DNA of 64,000 bases, taken from contig CANRIS010000003.1 in the NCBI GenBank assembly GCA_947630725.1, positions 124,001 to 188,000 of the forward strand. Reading direction: 5' to 3'. A program made the translations under genes and the position numbers. Below, piece after piece: positions 16,928 through 25,673 of this stretch. Source of the stretch: an uncultured Clostridia bacterium (lineage in GTDB: Bacteria; Bacillota; Clostridia; Lachnospirales; CAG-274). Below the pieces are notes generated by a model. It saw only the letters and a list, made by a program, of their open reading frames with translations. It was not told the DNA's origin and searched no databases. Numbering within the stretch: the stretch's first letter is position 1; every line of letters starts with the position of its first letter.

Positions 16928-17806
16928 TCAATTTATTCTGTCGATCAGTTTCTGCGAATATTCGCTTAAAAATTGTCCTCTTTTTCCAAAACGCGCAAGA
17001 CCCTCGCAGACCTCCCCCGAAAGTCTCAGATAGTCCTCCTCCGCCTTTTCTATGCCAAAAACAGTTATATATGTGGATTTTTGATTTTTTTCATCGCTGC
17101 CTATGGGCTTGCCCAACACCTCGGCGGTACTCGTTATGTCGAGAAGATCGTCCTTTATCTGAAAGGCTATGCCCATTTTATAGCCTATTTTGTCAAGCTG
17201 TTCAAGTTCGTCCTCACCGGCTCCGCCGATAATTGCGCCTGCCTTAAGGGCTGCCTGAATAAGGGCGGCGGTTTTCTTTTCGTGTATATAGAGAAGAACG
17301 TCCTTGTCTGCCTTGTGTCCCTCCGAAAGAAGATCCGCCACCTGTCCGCCTATGGTGCCTCTTACGCCGCACAGAGAGCCTATTGTCTCTGCGGCTCTAA
17401 GATACCTCATATCCTGCTGTTTTGACGCTCTTTCGAGCATTGTCTCAAAACCCAAGTTCAAAAGCCCGTCTCCTGCAAGAATAGCTATATCCTCCGAAAA
17501 TTTCTTATGGCAGGTGGGCATTCCCCTCCTGAGATCGTCATTGTCCATCGCAGGGAGGTCATCGTGAATAAGGGTGTATGTGTGTATCATCTCTATGGCG
17601 CAGGCAAAATCAAGAGCCTCCGACATATCTCCTCCGACAGCCTCGCAGGCTCCGAGAAGCAACAGAGGTCTGAGCCTTTTCCCTCCCGCAAAAACACTGT
17701 AAGCCATAGCCTCATATATTATTTCGGGATATTCGGGAGCAAGCAGCTCCCTCAGCCTGTTGTTTATAAGGTCTGTCATTTTTTTAAGCTTTTCGTCAAA
17801 TGTCAC
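16928..17806 (-). CDS. ispA: Polyprenyl synthetase, farnesyl diphosphate synthase type
   Basis: Condenses IPP with allylic diphosphates to make geranyl/farnesyl diphosphate, 292 residues. Both aspartate-rich motifs are present: HDDLPAMDNDDLRRG (first, with the bacterial DDxxxxD spacing, about 82-97) and FQIKDDLLD (second, near 229). GGKRLRP near the N-terminus binds IPP. Two bases separate it from the xseB stop. Its products could feed undecaprenyl phosphate synthesis and lipid carriers such as those used by the UbiA-type enzyme at 28977 (inference). Confidence 0.95.
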   Translation of the reverse strand: MTFDEKLKKMTDLINNRLRELLAPEYPEIIYEAMAYSVFAGGKRLRPLLLLGACEAVGGDMSEALDFACAIEMIHTYTLIHDDLPAMDNDDLRRGMPTCHKKFSEDIAILAGDGLLNLGFETMLERASKQQDMRYLRAAETIGSLCGVRGTIGGQVADLLSEGHKADKDVLLYIHEKKTAALIQAALKAGAIIGGAGEDELEQLDKIGYKMGIAFQIKDDLLDITSTAEVLGKPIGSDEKNQKSTYITVFGIEKAEEDYLRLSGEVCEGLARFGKRGQFLSEYSQKLIDRIN

Positions 17807-17808
17807 GT

Positions 17809-18042
17809 TTAGCTGTCTCCTTCCCCAATAAAATCCTTCTTTTCAAATATTCCCTCGGCAGTTTTTTTAAGCAGCCTGACCTGCTGTTCTGTTTTGTCAA
17901 GAGATGCCCCCAGACTGACACACAGATCTATGCCCTCTTTATATAGCTTGAGGGATTTGTCAAGGCTCAGATCGGAGCTGTCCATCTCATCTACAATTTC
18001 TTCAAGTCTGTTAAGGTTGTCCTCAAATGTCTTTCTCGCCAT
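17809..18042 (-). CDS. xseB: Exodeoxyribonuclease VII small subunit
   Basis: Small subunit of the exonuclease that degrades single-stranded DNA to acid-soluble oligonucleotides. The 77-residue length and the sequence pattern (FEDNLNRLEEIVDEMDSSDLSLDKSLKLYKEG, given here as its parts FEDNLNRLEEIV and LSLDKSLKLYKEG) are diagnostic. The start overlaps the last 20 bases of xseA, so the two subunits are translationally coupled. Confidence 0.95.
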   Translation of the reverse strand: MARKTFEDNLNRLEEIVDEMDSSDLSLDKSLKLYKEGIDLCVSLGASLDKTEQQVRLLKKTAEGIFEKKDFIGEGDS

Positions 18043-19237
18043 ATATCTCTCCTACAACAGCCAAGGCGGCCGAATCCTTAAATCTTATAAGTATATCCTC
18101 TCCCCTGTCAAGTCCCTTTGCTGAGCTGACAGGCTCTCCCGACTTATCGGTGACGAGAGCATATCCTCTTTCAAGCACCTTAAGGGGCGACAGACTGTCA
18201 AGCAGCGCCCGTGCCTTTTCAAGACGTGCGGCAAGCCTCTCGGTTCTGTTCTCCATACCCGAAACAAGCCTGTCTGAAAGTCCCGAAATATACATTTCCC
18301 TGTCAAATATCATATTCAGCATAATGTCGGAGGCAAAATAATCCGCCGAGGCGCACAGCCTGTCCTTAAGCTCCGACAGCTTGTCCGTCATAATGCGGTC
18401 AAGGGCAGTATGGCAGCCTTTTACCCTGTCTATGGAGGACATTCTCGGCTTTATGGCTATTTCAGCCGCCGCCGATGGAGTCGCCGCCCTGAGATCCGCC
18501 GTAAAGTCCGCTATTGTATAGTCAGTCTCGTGACCTACGGCAGAAATAATGGGTATCCTTGACGAATATATTGCCCGCGCAACCTTTTCTTCATTAAAAG
18601 CCCACAGATCTTCTATACTGCCGCCGCCTCTGCCGAGTATGATAAGATCGCAACCCCTCCACAGGTTCACATCTTCTATGGCCGTGGCTATAGACTCCGC
18701 CGCAAGCTCCCCCTGCACAAGCACGGGAACCACAACTATCTCCACCGAGGGGTCACGTCTGCCTGCGATACTTATTATATCCCTTACGGCAGCCCCCGTG
18801 GGAGACGTAAGCACGGCTATGGTTTCGGGATATTCGGGTATGGGCTTTTTGTGACTTTCTTCAAAATATCCCTTTTTTCTGAGCTTTTCTTTAAGCTGTT
18901 CAAATGCGAGATAAAGCGCTCCCGTACCATCGGGCTCCATTATCCTGACATAAAGCTGATACTGTCCCGTTTTTTCATACAGAGACAGCCCGCCGAAAAC
19001 AGTCACCTTCATACCGTTTTCGGGCAGAAACTTAAGCCCTGCCCCATAGGACGAAAACATTACGCAGCTTATCTGAGCATTTTTATCCTTAAGCGTAAAG
19101 TATATATGACCCGACCCGTGGAGCTTGAAATTGGATATTTCGCCCTGCACAAACACATCCGAAAGAAAAGCGTCTCTTTCAAACAGTCTTCTGACATAGC
19201 TGTTTATTTGCGATACGGTATAAATTCTGCCCTTCAT
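18023..19237 (-). CDS. xseA: Exodeoxyribonuclease VII large subunit
   Basis: Catalytic subunit of exonuclease VII, 404 residues. An N-terminal OB-fold (about 5-100, including FVQGEISNFKLHGSGHIYFTLKD as FVQGEISNF then GHIYFTLKD) binds single-stranded DNA. The catalytic domain shows SPTGAAVRDI, GRGGGSIEDLWAFNEE and SAVGHETDYTIADFTAD, the conserved core of the family. A helical C-terminal half follows. It lies 2 bases after nusB and overlaps xseB. Confidence 0.96.
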   Translation of the reverse strand: MKGRIYTVSQINSYVRRLFERDAFLSDVFVQGEISNFKLHGSGHIYFTLKDKNAQISCVMFSSYGAGLKFLPENGMKVTVFGGLSLYEKTGQYQLYVRIMEPDGTGALYLAFEQLKEKLRKKGYFEESHKKPIPEYPETIAVLTSPTGAAVRDIISIAGRRDPSVEIVVVPVLVQGELAAESIATAIEDVNLWRGCDLIILGRGGGSIEDLWAFNEEKVARAIYSSRIPIISAVGHETDYTIADFTADLRAATPSAAAEIAIKPRMSSIDRVKGCHTALDRIMTDKLSELKDRLCASADYFASDIMLNMIFDREMYISGLSDRLVSGMENRTERLAARLEKARALLDSLSPLKVLERGYALVTDKSGEPVSSAKGLDRGEDILIRFKDSAALAVVGEIYGEKDI

Positions 19238-19239
19238 CG

Positions 19240-19635
19240 TCAGTCCTTCAAAACCTTCCCAAGTATTCCGTTTATAAAGCCGGGAGCCTTGTCGGACGAA
19301 AACTCCTTCGCCAGTATAACGGCCTCGTTAGCCGCCACCTTTCCCGGAATATCGGTAAACCTTATCTCATACACCGCAAGTCTCAGTATGGACAGATCCA
19401 CCTTGTCCATTCGCTCAACGCTCCAGCCTATAGCCATTTTATTTATTATATCATCAAGCTCATGAATTTTTTCTGCAATCCCAAGAAATTCCTGCTCTAT
19501 AAAAGCTGCATTGTCGCCCTCCGACAGATTTTCTGCCATATAGTCGGCAAGCCCCTCCTTCATATCCTCCACGCCTCGGAACTCCGTCTGAAAAACAAGC
19601 TTGAAAACGTGTACTCTGTCATCGTGTCTGCTCAT
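19240..19635 (-). CDS. nusB: Transcription antitermination factor NusB
   Basis: All-helical RNA-binding protein that, with NusE, assembles antitermination complexes on rRNA operons. The 131-residue protein has the family length, the N-terminal KLVFQTEF segment and the C-terminal VILAKEFSSDKAPGFINGIL motif. It follows the Asp23-family gene by 8 bases, as in many Firmicutes. The folD gene often found between nusB and xseA in Bacillus is missing. Confidence 0.94.
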   Translation of the reverse strand: MSRHDDRVHVFKLVFQTEFRGVEDMKEGLADYMAENLSEGDNAAFIEQEFLGIAEKIHELDDIINKMAIGWSVERMDKVDLSILRLAVYEIRFTDIPGKVAANEAVILAKEFSSDKAPGFINGILGKVLKD

Positions 19636-19643
19636 AATCCACC

Positions 19644-20039
19644 TTAATCCGTAACCTCTCTGCCCATTTTTTCATATTCGGACGAAGGCTCGGGCTCCTT
19701 TTCAATGCCAACAATGCTTACGTCAACCTTTTTGACCTTTGTGCCTGCCATAGACTCAACGGCCTCTTTGACACTCTTCTGAACCTCTGCCCCAAGCTCG
19801 CTGAGTTTGTAGCCGAAATATGCAACCGCCTTCATACTGAGGCTGACCTCGCCGCCCTCGGTTTTGACCTCAACTCCGTTTATAATGTCCTTTTTGAAAA
19901 AAAATCCCAGCAGGCCGCCGTCCTTTGTTGTTTCGAGTCCTGCCACGCCCTCTACGTCAAGGGCTGCGGCTGCGGCTATGCTTGAAATTACCTCCGATGT
20001 TATCTGTATATTGCTGACAGCAGCATTTGATTCGCTCAT
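19644..20039 (-). CDS. Asp23/Gls24 family envelope stress protein
   Basis: 131-residue protein of the Asp23/Gls24 (YqhY) family, linked to cell-envelope or lipid homeostasis in Firmicutes; the biochemical role is not established. Family features include the early ISSIAAAAALDVEGVAGL segment and a KAVAYFGYKL/VQKSVKEAVESM C-terminal half. No membrane segment. It opens the nusB-to-recN operon: a promoter is visible upstream and GGAGG precedes the ATG. Confidence 0.92.
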   Translation of the reverse strand: MSESNAAVSNIQITSEVISSIAAAAALDVEGVAGLETTKDGGLLGFFFKKDIINGVEVKTEGGEVSLSMKAVAYFGYKLSELGAEVQKSVKEAVESMAGTKVKKVDVSIVGIEKEPEPSSEYEKMGREVTD

Positions 20040-20107
20040 AAAAAAATCCTCCGTTTCTTCTCCTGATACAATAATTTCTGTAACTGCTCATATTATCCTT
20101 ATTATCT

Positions 20108-20135
20108 ATTATAACAGATTTTATAGGAAATGCAA
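20108..20135 (-). promoter_or_regulatory. Sigma-A promoter of the asp23-nusB-recN operon
   Basis: Minus-strand TTGCAT, 16 bases, TATAAT, 69 bases upstream of the Asp23-family ATG. It would drive about 9 kb of co-oriented genes. The adjacent 20136-20259 holds a loose GGATCC-bearing hairpin and an AT-rich run that may end the convergent or preceding transcript. Confidence 0.7.
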
Positions 20136-20259
20136 CAATCTTTTATGCCGATTCTGCTTTAATCGACGCACAAAAAAAGGGATCCGCCACATCTCCGAAT
20201 AGATCTTATGGGGATCCTGTATAATTTTTTAATTTTATAAATTTGAAATGTTCACGGAT

Positions 20260-21375
20260 TTACAAATGTCCCTTTACGTTTTCATAGCCGCCCTTTAAGT
20301 CAGCCATTTCGTCAATGCTCACAAGCTCAAAGCCCATTTCGTCAAGCTTGGGTATGGCTCTTTTCATAGCCTCGGCAGTCGTTTTGTGGAGATCGTGCAT
20401 AAGTATGGTGTCCCCGTCCTTTGCGTGGCTTATGACATATTCATACACATAGTCGGGATCTCTGTACTTCCAGTCGAGGGTATCCACATTCCAGTTGAAC
20501 CACTCAATATCGACAGCCGACTTTACCGCGCTGCTGATTGCTCCGTACGGCGGTCTGCCTATGTGAGTATATTCTCCCGTGCTGTCGAAAACCGCCTGTG
20601 ACGTTCTGTTAACCTCACGGGCTATGGCGTCTGTCCCCAGTCCGCTGAGCTGGGTGTGATCATAGCTGTGATTGCCTATCTGACTGCCCTGTTCGTTTAT
20701 CTTCTTTATAAGATCGGGATATTCTGCCGCTCTCGACCCGACCACAAAAAACGTGGCGTGGCCTCCCACAGCGTCAAGGCTGTCGAGTATGACCTCTGTT
20801 GAGCCGGGCTGAGGGCCATCGTCAAACGTAAGCGCCAAAAGCTTTTTTGGGGCAGGCACATATATGTCGGCGGTGATCTTTATATCCTCGCTGTCTCCCT
20901 GACCTATGGCAATGGTTTTGTTTTCATTGTCCCAGCTCACTCTGAAACCCATTATGTCCCCTATATCCTTTGCGGAAACATAGAACCTGCCGTCAATGTT
21001 ATAGCCTGGGATCTCAAAGCGCATATCATATATACTGAGGACAAGGGGCTTTTCGCAATATTCTGCCTTTGCTGCTCTTGGCTTTTCTTCCGAAAGACCG
21101 CCTTCGTACGATATGCCCGGTTCTATATGGGCGAGAAAATTCTCCTCGTCCCACTTAACCGAAAATCTGTAGGGCAGCTCTCCCGTCATTGCGGCTATAT
21201 CCCTTATTTTAAAGCACTTTCTTCCGTTTATGTCATAGCCGCTTATTTCAACGGTCTTATCCTTTATACTGACCTTTGAGTCAAGTCTTGTGGCCTCGGC
21301 TCCGAAGGCTCTGCCTGCAAAGAGCGCCGTAAAAACAACAGTTGAAAATATTATTTTAAAAAAAGTTTTTTTCAT
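20260..21375 (-). CDS. Exported polysaccharide deacetylase with N-terminal stalk domain
   Basis: Secreted NodB-type (CE4) deacetylase, 371 residues, likely removing acetyl groups from peptidoglycan or another amino-sugar polymer. Signal peptide (about 1-22, ending AFGAEA) and a copper-amine-oxidase-N-like region (about 25-160, two copies of a YDINGR..I.DI pattern). The NodB domain (about 180-365) carries the metal motif TFDDGP, HSYDH, RPPYG and the late LMHD. All catalytic elements look intact. It shares the stalk type with the amidase at 7771. A gap of 24 bases separates it from pheT; whether they share a transcript is unclear. Confidence 0.92.
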   Translation of the reverse strand: MKKTFFKIIFSTVVFTALFAGRAFGAEATRLDSKVSIKDKTVEISGYDINGRKCFKIRDIAAMTGELPYRFSVKWDEENFLAHIEPGISYEGGLSEEKPRAAKAEYCEKPLVLSIYDMRFEIPGYNIDGRFYVSAKDIGDIMGFRVSWDNENKTIAIGQGDSEDIKITADIYVPAPKKLLALTFDDGPQPGSTEVILDSLDAVGGHATFFVVGSRAAEYPDLIKKINEQGSQIGNHSYDHTQLSGLGTDAIAREVNRTSQAVFDSTGEYTHIGRPPYGAISSAVKSAVDIEWFNWNVDTLDWKYRDPDYVYEYVISHAKDGDTILMHDLHKTTAEAMKRAIPKLDEMGFELVSIDEMADLKGGYENVKGHL

Positions 21376-21399
21376 ATGCCTCCCTAAGCACCATAATGC

Positions 21400-23808
21400 T
21401 TATTTGTCTCTCAGCTCTGCTCCAAGGCCGTCCTTAAGCGCCGACAATATCTTTTCAATCGATCCGTTGACCTCATCATCGGTAAGAGTTCTGTCCTCTG
21501 CTCTGAATTTTATGCTGTAAGCCGCGCTTTTCTTGTTTCTGCCGACCTGCGCTCCCTTATATACGTCAAAAAGCTTGACGCTTTCGAGATGACGGCCGCC
21601 CTTTTGCCTTATAATATCCTCAATCTCCCTCACTGTCACATCATCGTCAACGATTATGGCAATATCTCTCTCCGTTGCGGGATATTTCGGCAGCGGTCTG
21701 TAGGTACGCTCAAACGATGCAAGCTCCTCCAAAACCGACATATCGAGAACGCCTATATACGCTCTTGTTCCTATGGAATAGGCTTTGAGGGTGTCGGGAT
21801 GGACTTCACCTATATAGCCGAGGGGCTTTTTGCAGCATTCTACCTTTGCAAGCCTGCCGGGATGCATATAGGGTATGTCCGATGCGGGAATAAAATCAAG
21901 CTTGCCGCCGAAGCCAAGCATTCTGCCAAGCTCCTCCACAACGCCCTTTATGCTGTAGAAGTCCGAGCCGCCTCCGTAAAGTCCTACGGTAAGAACCGCC
22001 GTTTCGTTCGGAAGCTTTTTGAGAGGAATTTCCTCGGGTATATATACTCTGCCCTGTTCAAAAAGGAAACAGGAGCTGTTTCTTCTGTTGTAGTTTGTCG
22101 AAAGAGAATTGAGCATTGCGTTTACCGTCTGCGTACGCATAATGCTGAAGTCCTCCCCCAGAGGATTGGTGATCCTGACGGCCTTTCTCAGACTGCTGTC
22201 CTTGTCAATACTCAGCTTGTCAAATACTTTGGGGCTTTCAAACGAAAAAGTCATAGCCTCTGAATATCCGAGAGCAACCATAATTTCGGCAACCTTGTCC
22301 TCTATGAGCTGAGAAGGGCTTTTCTTTCCACAGGTGGGAGTTCCTGCCGCAAGCGTAGTCTCTATCCTGTCATATCCGTAAAAACGAGCGCACTCCTCGG
22401 CAAGATCGGCCTCCGACTCAAGATCGGGTCTGAATGTAGGCGCTATGGCTTTCTTTCCATCGGTTTTGACCTCTACAAGACCGAGATAATAAGCTACATC
22501 CTGTTCGGTAAGGTTAAAGCCTATGAGCTTGTTTATATTTTCTACTGAATAAGGGATCTCCTTCGGTTCTCTCTTGTTGGGATAGCAGTCAACCATTCCC
22601 GGAACGACTTCGCCGCAGCCCAAAAGCTCCACAAGCTGTACGGCTCTGTTAACTGCGTCATAAGCCGTGTTGGGGTCAAGACCCTTTTCATACTTGGCGG
22701 ACGCATCTGTTCTCATACCCAGCTTTTTAGCCGTTATCCTTATGTTCGGGCCGTTGAAGTTTGCCGACTCGAAAAGAATGGCTGCCGCATTGGGGCTTAC
22801 CTTTGAGTTTTCGCCGCCCATTACTCCGCCGATAGCAACTGCCTTGTTGGGGTCGGATATGACAGTCATAGAAGAGTCGAGTATCCTTTTCTGACCGTCA
22901 AGAGTGGTAAACTCCTCTCCGTCATATGCGTTTCTTACGATAATTCTTCCTTCGTCAATGGTGTCTATGTCAAAAGCATGCATAGGCTGACCCATTTCGA
23001 GCATAACATAATTCGTTATATCGACAATGTTGTTGATAGGTCTTACTCCTGCGGCGGTAAGCCTGTGACGCAGCCACAGCGGAGACGGCCCCACCTTTAC
23101 ATTCTTTACGACTCTGCCTATATATCTGGGACAAAGCTTGGGGTTTTTGATCTCTACGCTCACAAAATCCGACGAATGACCGTCAGCCTCCTCCCTGACC
23201 TTTATATCGGGGTATCTGAAAGGCTTTCTGAACGCCGCCGCAGCCTCTCTCGCAAGACCGAGAACGGAGTAGCAGTCGGGTCTGTTGTTTGTTATTTCAA
23301 ACTCTATAACATCATCGGTAAGCTCCATTACTTCGGTGACATCGGCGCCAAGCTCAGGCTGGGAGCTGAAAATATAGATGCCGTTTTCGGGCGCATCGGG
23401 AAAGTCGTGGGTAGTAAAGCCCAGCTCCTCCACCGAACACATCATACCGTTGGAAACAACTCCTCTGAGCTTTCCCTTTTTAATTTTAACATCGTTGGCA
23501 AGAACCGAACCGTCAAGAGCCACAGGCACATAGGCTCCTTCAAAAACATTCGGAGCGCCTGTCACTATCTGTATATTTTCTTCCTTTCCGACATTGACCA
23601 TACATACGACAAGCTTGTCGGCGTTGGGGTGTTTTTCTATTTTTTCAATCCTGCCCACAACGACATTTTTAATAGCCTTCGCCTTGTTGCATACGTTGTC
23701 GGCAAGACCCTCTACCTTCTGTCCTGCCATAGTCATTTCGTCCATAAAGGTTTTGACGTCGCAGTCAATATCAACATATTCTCTAAGCCATTTTAACGGT
23801 AAATCCAT
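21400..23808 (-). CDS. pheT: Phenylalanine--tRNA ligase beta subunit
   Basis: Large subunit of the heterotetrameric PheRS, 802 residues. N-terminal tRNA-binding OB domain (about 40-155: VVVGRIEKIEKHPNADKL), the B3/B4 editing region (about 205-380, with RPINNIVDITNYVMLEMGQPMHAFD as pieces NNIVDITNYV and GQPMHAFD), B5, the catalytic-like core and a C-terminal ferredoxin-fold anticodon-binding domain (about 705-800). Its length is typical. It lies 15 bases after pheS and is under the same T-box. Confidence 0.97.
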   Translation of the reverse strand: MDLPLKWLREYVDIDCDVKTFMDEMTMAGQKVEGLADNVCNKAKAIKNVVVGRIEKIEKHPNADKLVVCMVNVGKEENIQIVTGAPNVFEGAYVPVALDGSVLANDVKIKKGKLRGVVSNGMMCSVEELGFTTHDFPDAPENGIYIFSSQPELGADVTEVMELTDDVIEFEITNNRPDCYSVLGLAREAAAAFRKPFRYPDIKVREEADGHSSDFVSVEIKNPKLCPRYIGRVVKNVKVGPSPLWLRHRLTAAGVRPINNIVDITNYVMLEMGQPMHAFDIDTIDEGRIIVRNAYDGEEFTTLDGQKRILDSSMTVISDPNKAVAIGGVMGGENSKVSPNAAAILFESANFNGPNIRITAKKLGMRTDASAKYEKGLDPNTAYDAVNRAVQLVELLGCGEVVPGMVDCYPNKREPKEIPYSVENINKLIGFNLTEQDVAYYLGLVEVKTDGKKAIAPTFRPDLESEADLAEECARFYGYDRIETTLAAGTPTCGKKSPSQLIEDKVAEIMVALGYSEAMTFSFESPKVFDKLSIDKDSSLRKAVRITNPLGEDFSIMRTQTVNAMLNSLSTNYNRRNSSCFLFEQGRVYIPEEIPLKKLPNETAVLTVGLYGGGSDFYSIKGVVEELGRMLGFGGKLDFIPASDIPYMHPGRLAKVECCKKPLGYIGEVHPDTLKAYSIGTRAYIGVLDMSVLEELASFERTYRPLPKYPATERDIAIIVDDDVTVREIEDIIRQKGGRHLESVKLFDVYKGAQVGRNKKSAAYSIKFRAEDRTLTDDEVNGSIEKILSALKDGLGAELRDK

Positions 23809-23823
23809 AATATCCCTCCTGTA

Positions 23824-24849
23824 TCAAAACTGTTTCAAAAATCTGACGTCATTTTCAAACAAAAGTCTCAGATCGTTTATGCCATACTTCTGCATAGTGA
23901 CTCTTTCCAGTCCCATACCGAAAGCAAAGCCCGAATATACCGAGGGGTCTATGCCCGACATTTCAAGCACCTTCGGGTGAACCATACCGCAGCCCAGAAG
24001 CTCTATCCAGCCGCTGTCCTTGCATATACGGCAGCCCTTTCCGCCGCAGCCGAAGCAGGTAGCGTCCATTTCGGCAGAAGGCTCTGTAAACGGAAAATGA
24101 TGGGGTCTGAAGCGCACCTTTGTGTCAGAGCCGAGAAGCTCCTTTGCGAACACCTCCAGAGCGCCCTTGAGATCGCCCATGGTTATCCCCTTGTCGATAA
24201 CAAGTCCCTCAAGCTGATGGAATATAGGCGAGTGGGTTGCGTCCACCTCATCCGAGCGATAAACTCTTCCGGGGGCGATTATTCTGATGGGGGGCTTTCT
24301 GCTCTCCATAACTCTTACCTGCATGGGAGATGTCTGGGTTCTCAAAAGAAAGTTTCCCTCGCCCTCTACATAGAAGGTATCCTGCTCATCTCTTGCAGTG
24401 TGGTCTTCGGGAATGTTCAGCGCCGTAAAGTTGTAGTATGCGTCCTCAACCTCGGGGCCTTCTGCGATTTCATATCCCATACCTATAAATATATTTTTTA
24501 TATCGTCAATAACAATGCTCATGGGGTGCCTGTGTCCCATTTTCTGCACTCTGCCCGGCATCGTAACGTCAATCTTCTCGTTGTTAAGCCTGTGAGATAA
24601 GGCTCTCTCTTCAAGATTCTTTCTGGCTTTTTCAAGCTCGGTTTCGATAGCCGACCTTACCTCGTTTGCAAGCTGTCCAATGACGGGTCTTTCCTCCTTG
24701 GAGAGCTTTCCCATACCCTTCATAAGTCCCGTAAGCTCGCCTTTTTTGCCGAGTATCCTTATTCTGGCATCGTCAAGCTGCTTTAAGTCGTTTACCTCCG
24801 AAAGGCTTTTGAGGGCTTTTTCCTTCACTTCAAGCAATTTTTTCTTCAT
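23824..24849 (-). CDS. pheS: Phenylalanine--tRNA ligase alpha subunit
   Basis: Catalytic subunit of PheRS, 341 residues. An N-terminal coiled-coil arm (about 1-90) contacts tRNA. Class II core motifs are motif 2 ([21 protein letters not shown], seen as [11 protein letters not shown] then FHQLEG) and motif 3 ([10 protein letters not shown]). A short cysteine-containing insertion [17 protein letters not shown] (about 268-284) resembles a small zinc-binding loop found in some PheS proteins. Upstream is a T-box leader. Confidence 0.97.
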   Translation of the reverse strand: MKKKLLEVKEKALKSLSEVNDLKQLDDARIRILGKKGELTGLMKGMGKLSKEERPVIGQLANEVRSAIETELEKARKNLEERALSHRLNNEKIDVTMPGRVQKMGHRHPMSIVIDDIKNIFIGMGYEIAEGPEVEDAYYNFTALNIPEDHTARDEQDTFYVEGEGNFLLRTQTSPMQVRVMESRKPPIRIIAPGRVYRSDEVDATHSPIFHQLEGLVIDKGITMGDLKGALEVFAKELLGSDTKVRFRPHHFPFTEPSAEMDATCFGCGGKGCRICKDSGWIELLGCGMVHPKVLEMSGIDPSVYSGFAFGMGLERVTMQKYGINDLRLLFENDVRFLKQF

Positions 24850-24960
24850 AAAAAATTATCCTTTCTCAAAAATAATATTAAACGGCATTATACCAATATC
24901 TGACCCACATACTGTTTATCTTTCAAAGGGGATAAGCATCAAAAAAATAAATTATTATTT

Positions 24961-24998
24961 TATAAATAATAAAAGACCTCATCACAAGGGACGAAGTC
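24961..24998 (-). terminator. Regulated terminator of the pheST T-box
   Basis: GACTTCGTC and GATGAGGTC form a nine-pair stem (two G-U pairs) followed by TTTTATTATTT on the minus strand. The 5' arm lies next to the T-box sequence, as needed for the alternative antiterminator. Confidence 0.85.
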
Positions 24999-25250
24999 AT
25001 TTTCCGTGGTACCACCCAAATTCAGATGCAAAAATACATCAGCACTTATACGTCCGTTAACGCAGACAAAACGTGTTTTCCTACTGCGGCGCAGACCACT
25101 CATTTTAAAAAGCAAGACTGCCCTTTTCAGAAAACAAGCTCCTGCGTGAACTTCCCGAATCCGATGCAAGAACCGCTTTCAGCCTGCGGCGGTTCTTCTC
25201 TGCTGCATCAAGGAGTGCGGTACTCTCGCAGTCACAGCTTTTTTGAAATA
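24961..25250 (-). promoter_or_regulatory. T-box riboswitch upstream of pheST
   Basis: Leader that senses uncharged tRNA-Phe and permits read-through into pheST. The T-box core GGGTGGTACCACG is at 25005-25017 on the minus strand, followed by a terminator. A UUC (Phe) triplet at 25148-25150 sits on the 3' side of the long stem I (GGGAAGTTCACGCAGG) and is the likely specifier. Stem I also shows an AGUACC-like stretch near its 5' end and a distal GC-rich hairpin. The UUC assignment is by position, not by a folded model. Confidence 0.9.
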
Positions 25251-25276
25251 TAAATTTTATGATGCATAAATGCGAG

Positions 25277-25364
25277 CGGAGACGATGGGATTCGAACCCA
25301 TGAGTCCAAAAAAGGACTACTTGATTTCGAGTCAAGCTCGTTATGACCACTTCGATACGTCTCC
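25277..25364 (-). tRNA. tRNA-Ser (CGA)
   Basis: 88-nt tRNA with a 7-bp acceptor stem GGAGACG/CGTCTCC, anticodon loop CTCGAAA (anticodon CGA at 25327-25329), a long variable arm typical of serine tRNA and the T-loop GGTTCGAATCC. No encoded CCA. Only 26 bases separate its 3' end from the pheST leader. Confidence 0.95.
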
Positions 25365-25419
25365 ATAAATAAAAAAAATACTTATAAATAAGCGGATAAC
25401 AGGTCTCAGCCTGCAAGTA

Positions 25420-25500
25420 TGCGGATAACAGGATTTGAACCTGCACTCACGAAGAACCGGATTCTAAGTCCGGCGCGTCTGCCAATTCCGCCATATCCGC
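25420..25500 (-). tRNA. tRNA-Leu (UAG)
   Basis: 81-nt tRNA with acceptor GCGGATA/TATCCGC, anticodon loop CTTAGAA (anticodon UAG), a long variable arm and T-loop GGTTCAAATCC. It precedes tRNA-Ser on the same strand by 55 bases and is served by a consensus promoter. Confidence 0.95.
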
Positions 25501-25512
25501 CTGTGGAATAAT

Positions 25513-25541
25513 ATTATACTATGTTTTTTTCGGTTTGTCAA
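25513..25541 (-). promoter_or_regulatory. Consensus sigma-A promoter of the tRNA-Leu/tRNA-Ser unit
   Basis: Perfect TTGACA, 17 bases, TATAAT on the minus strand; the -10 ends 13 bases before the tRNA-Leu 5' end. Confidence 0.9.
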
Positions 25542-25586
25542 TCAAAAAATATTTTTTATTCCTGCCAACAAATTTACAAAAAACTA

Positions 25587-25615
25587 TTGTTTTATTTCTA
25601 TTTTTGTATTAGAAT
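25587..25615 (+). promoter_or_regulatory. Probable sigma-A promoter of the GH28 gene
   Basis: TTGTTT, 17 bases, TAGAAT on the plus strand, about 60 bases before the GH28 ATG. It is divergent from the tRNA promoter. Confidence 0.5.
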
Positions 25616-25673
25616 AATTATAACTATGTTTTATATACATTCTTTAAGAAATGCATATCGGAGGTTTACTTTA

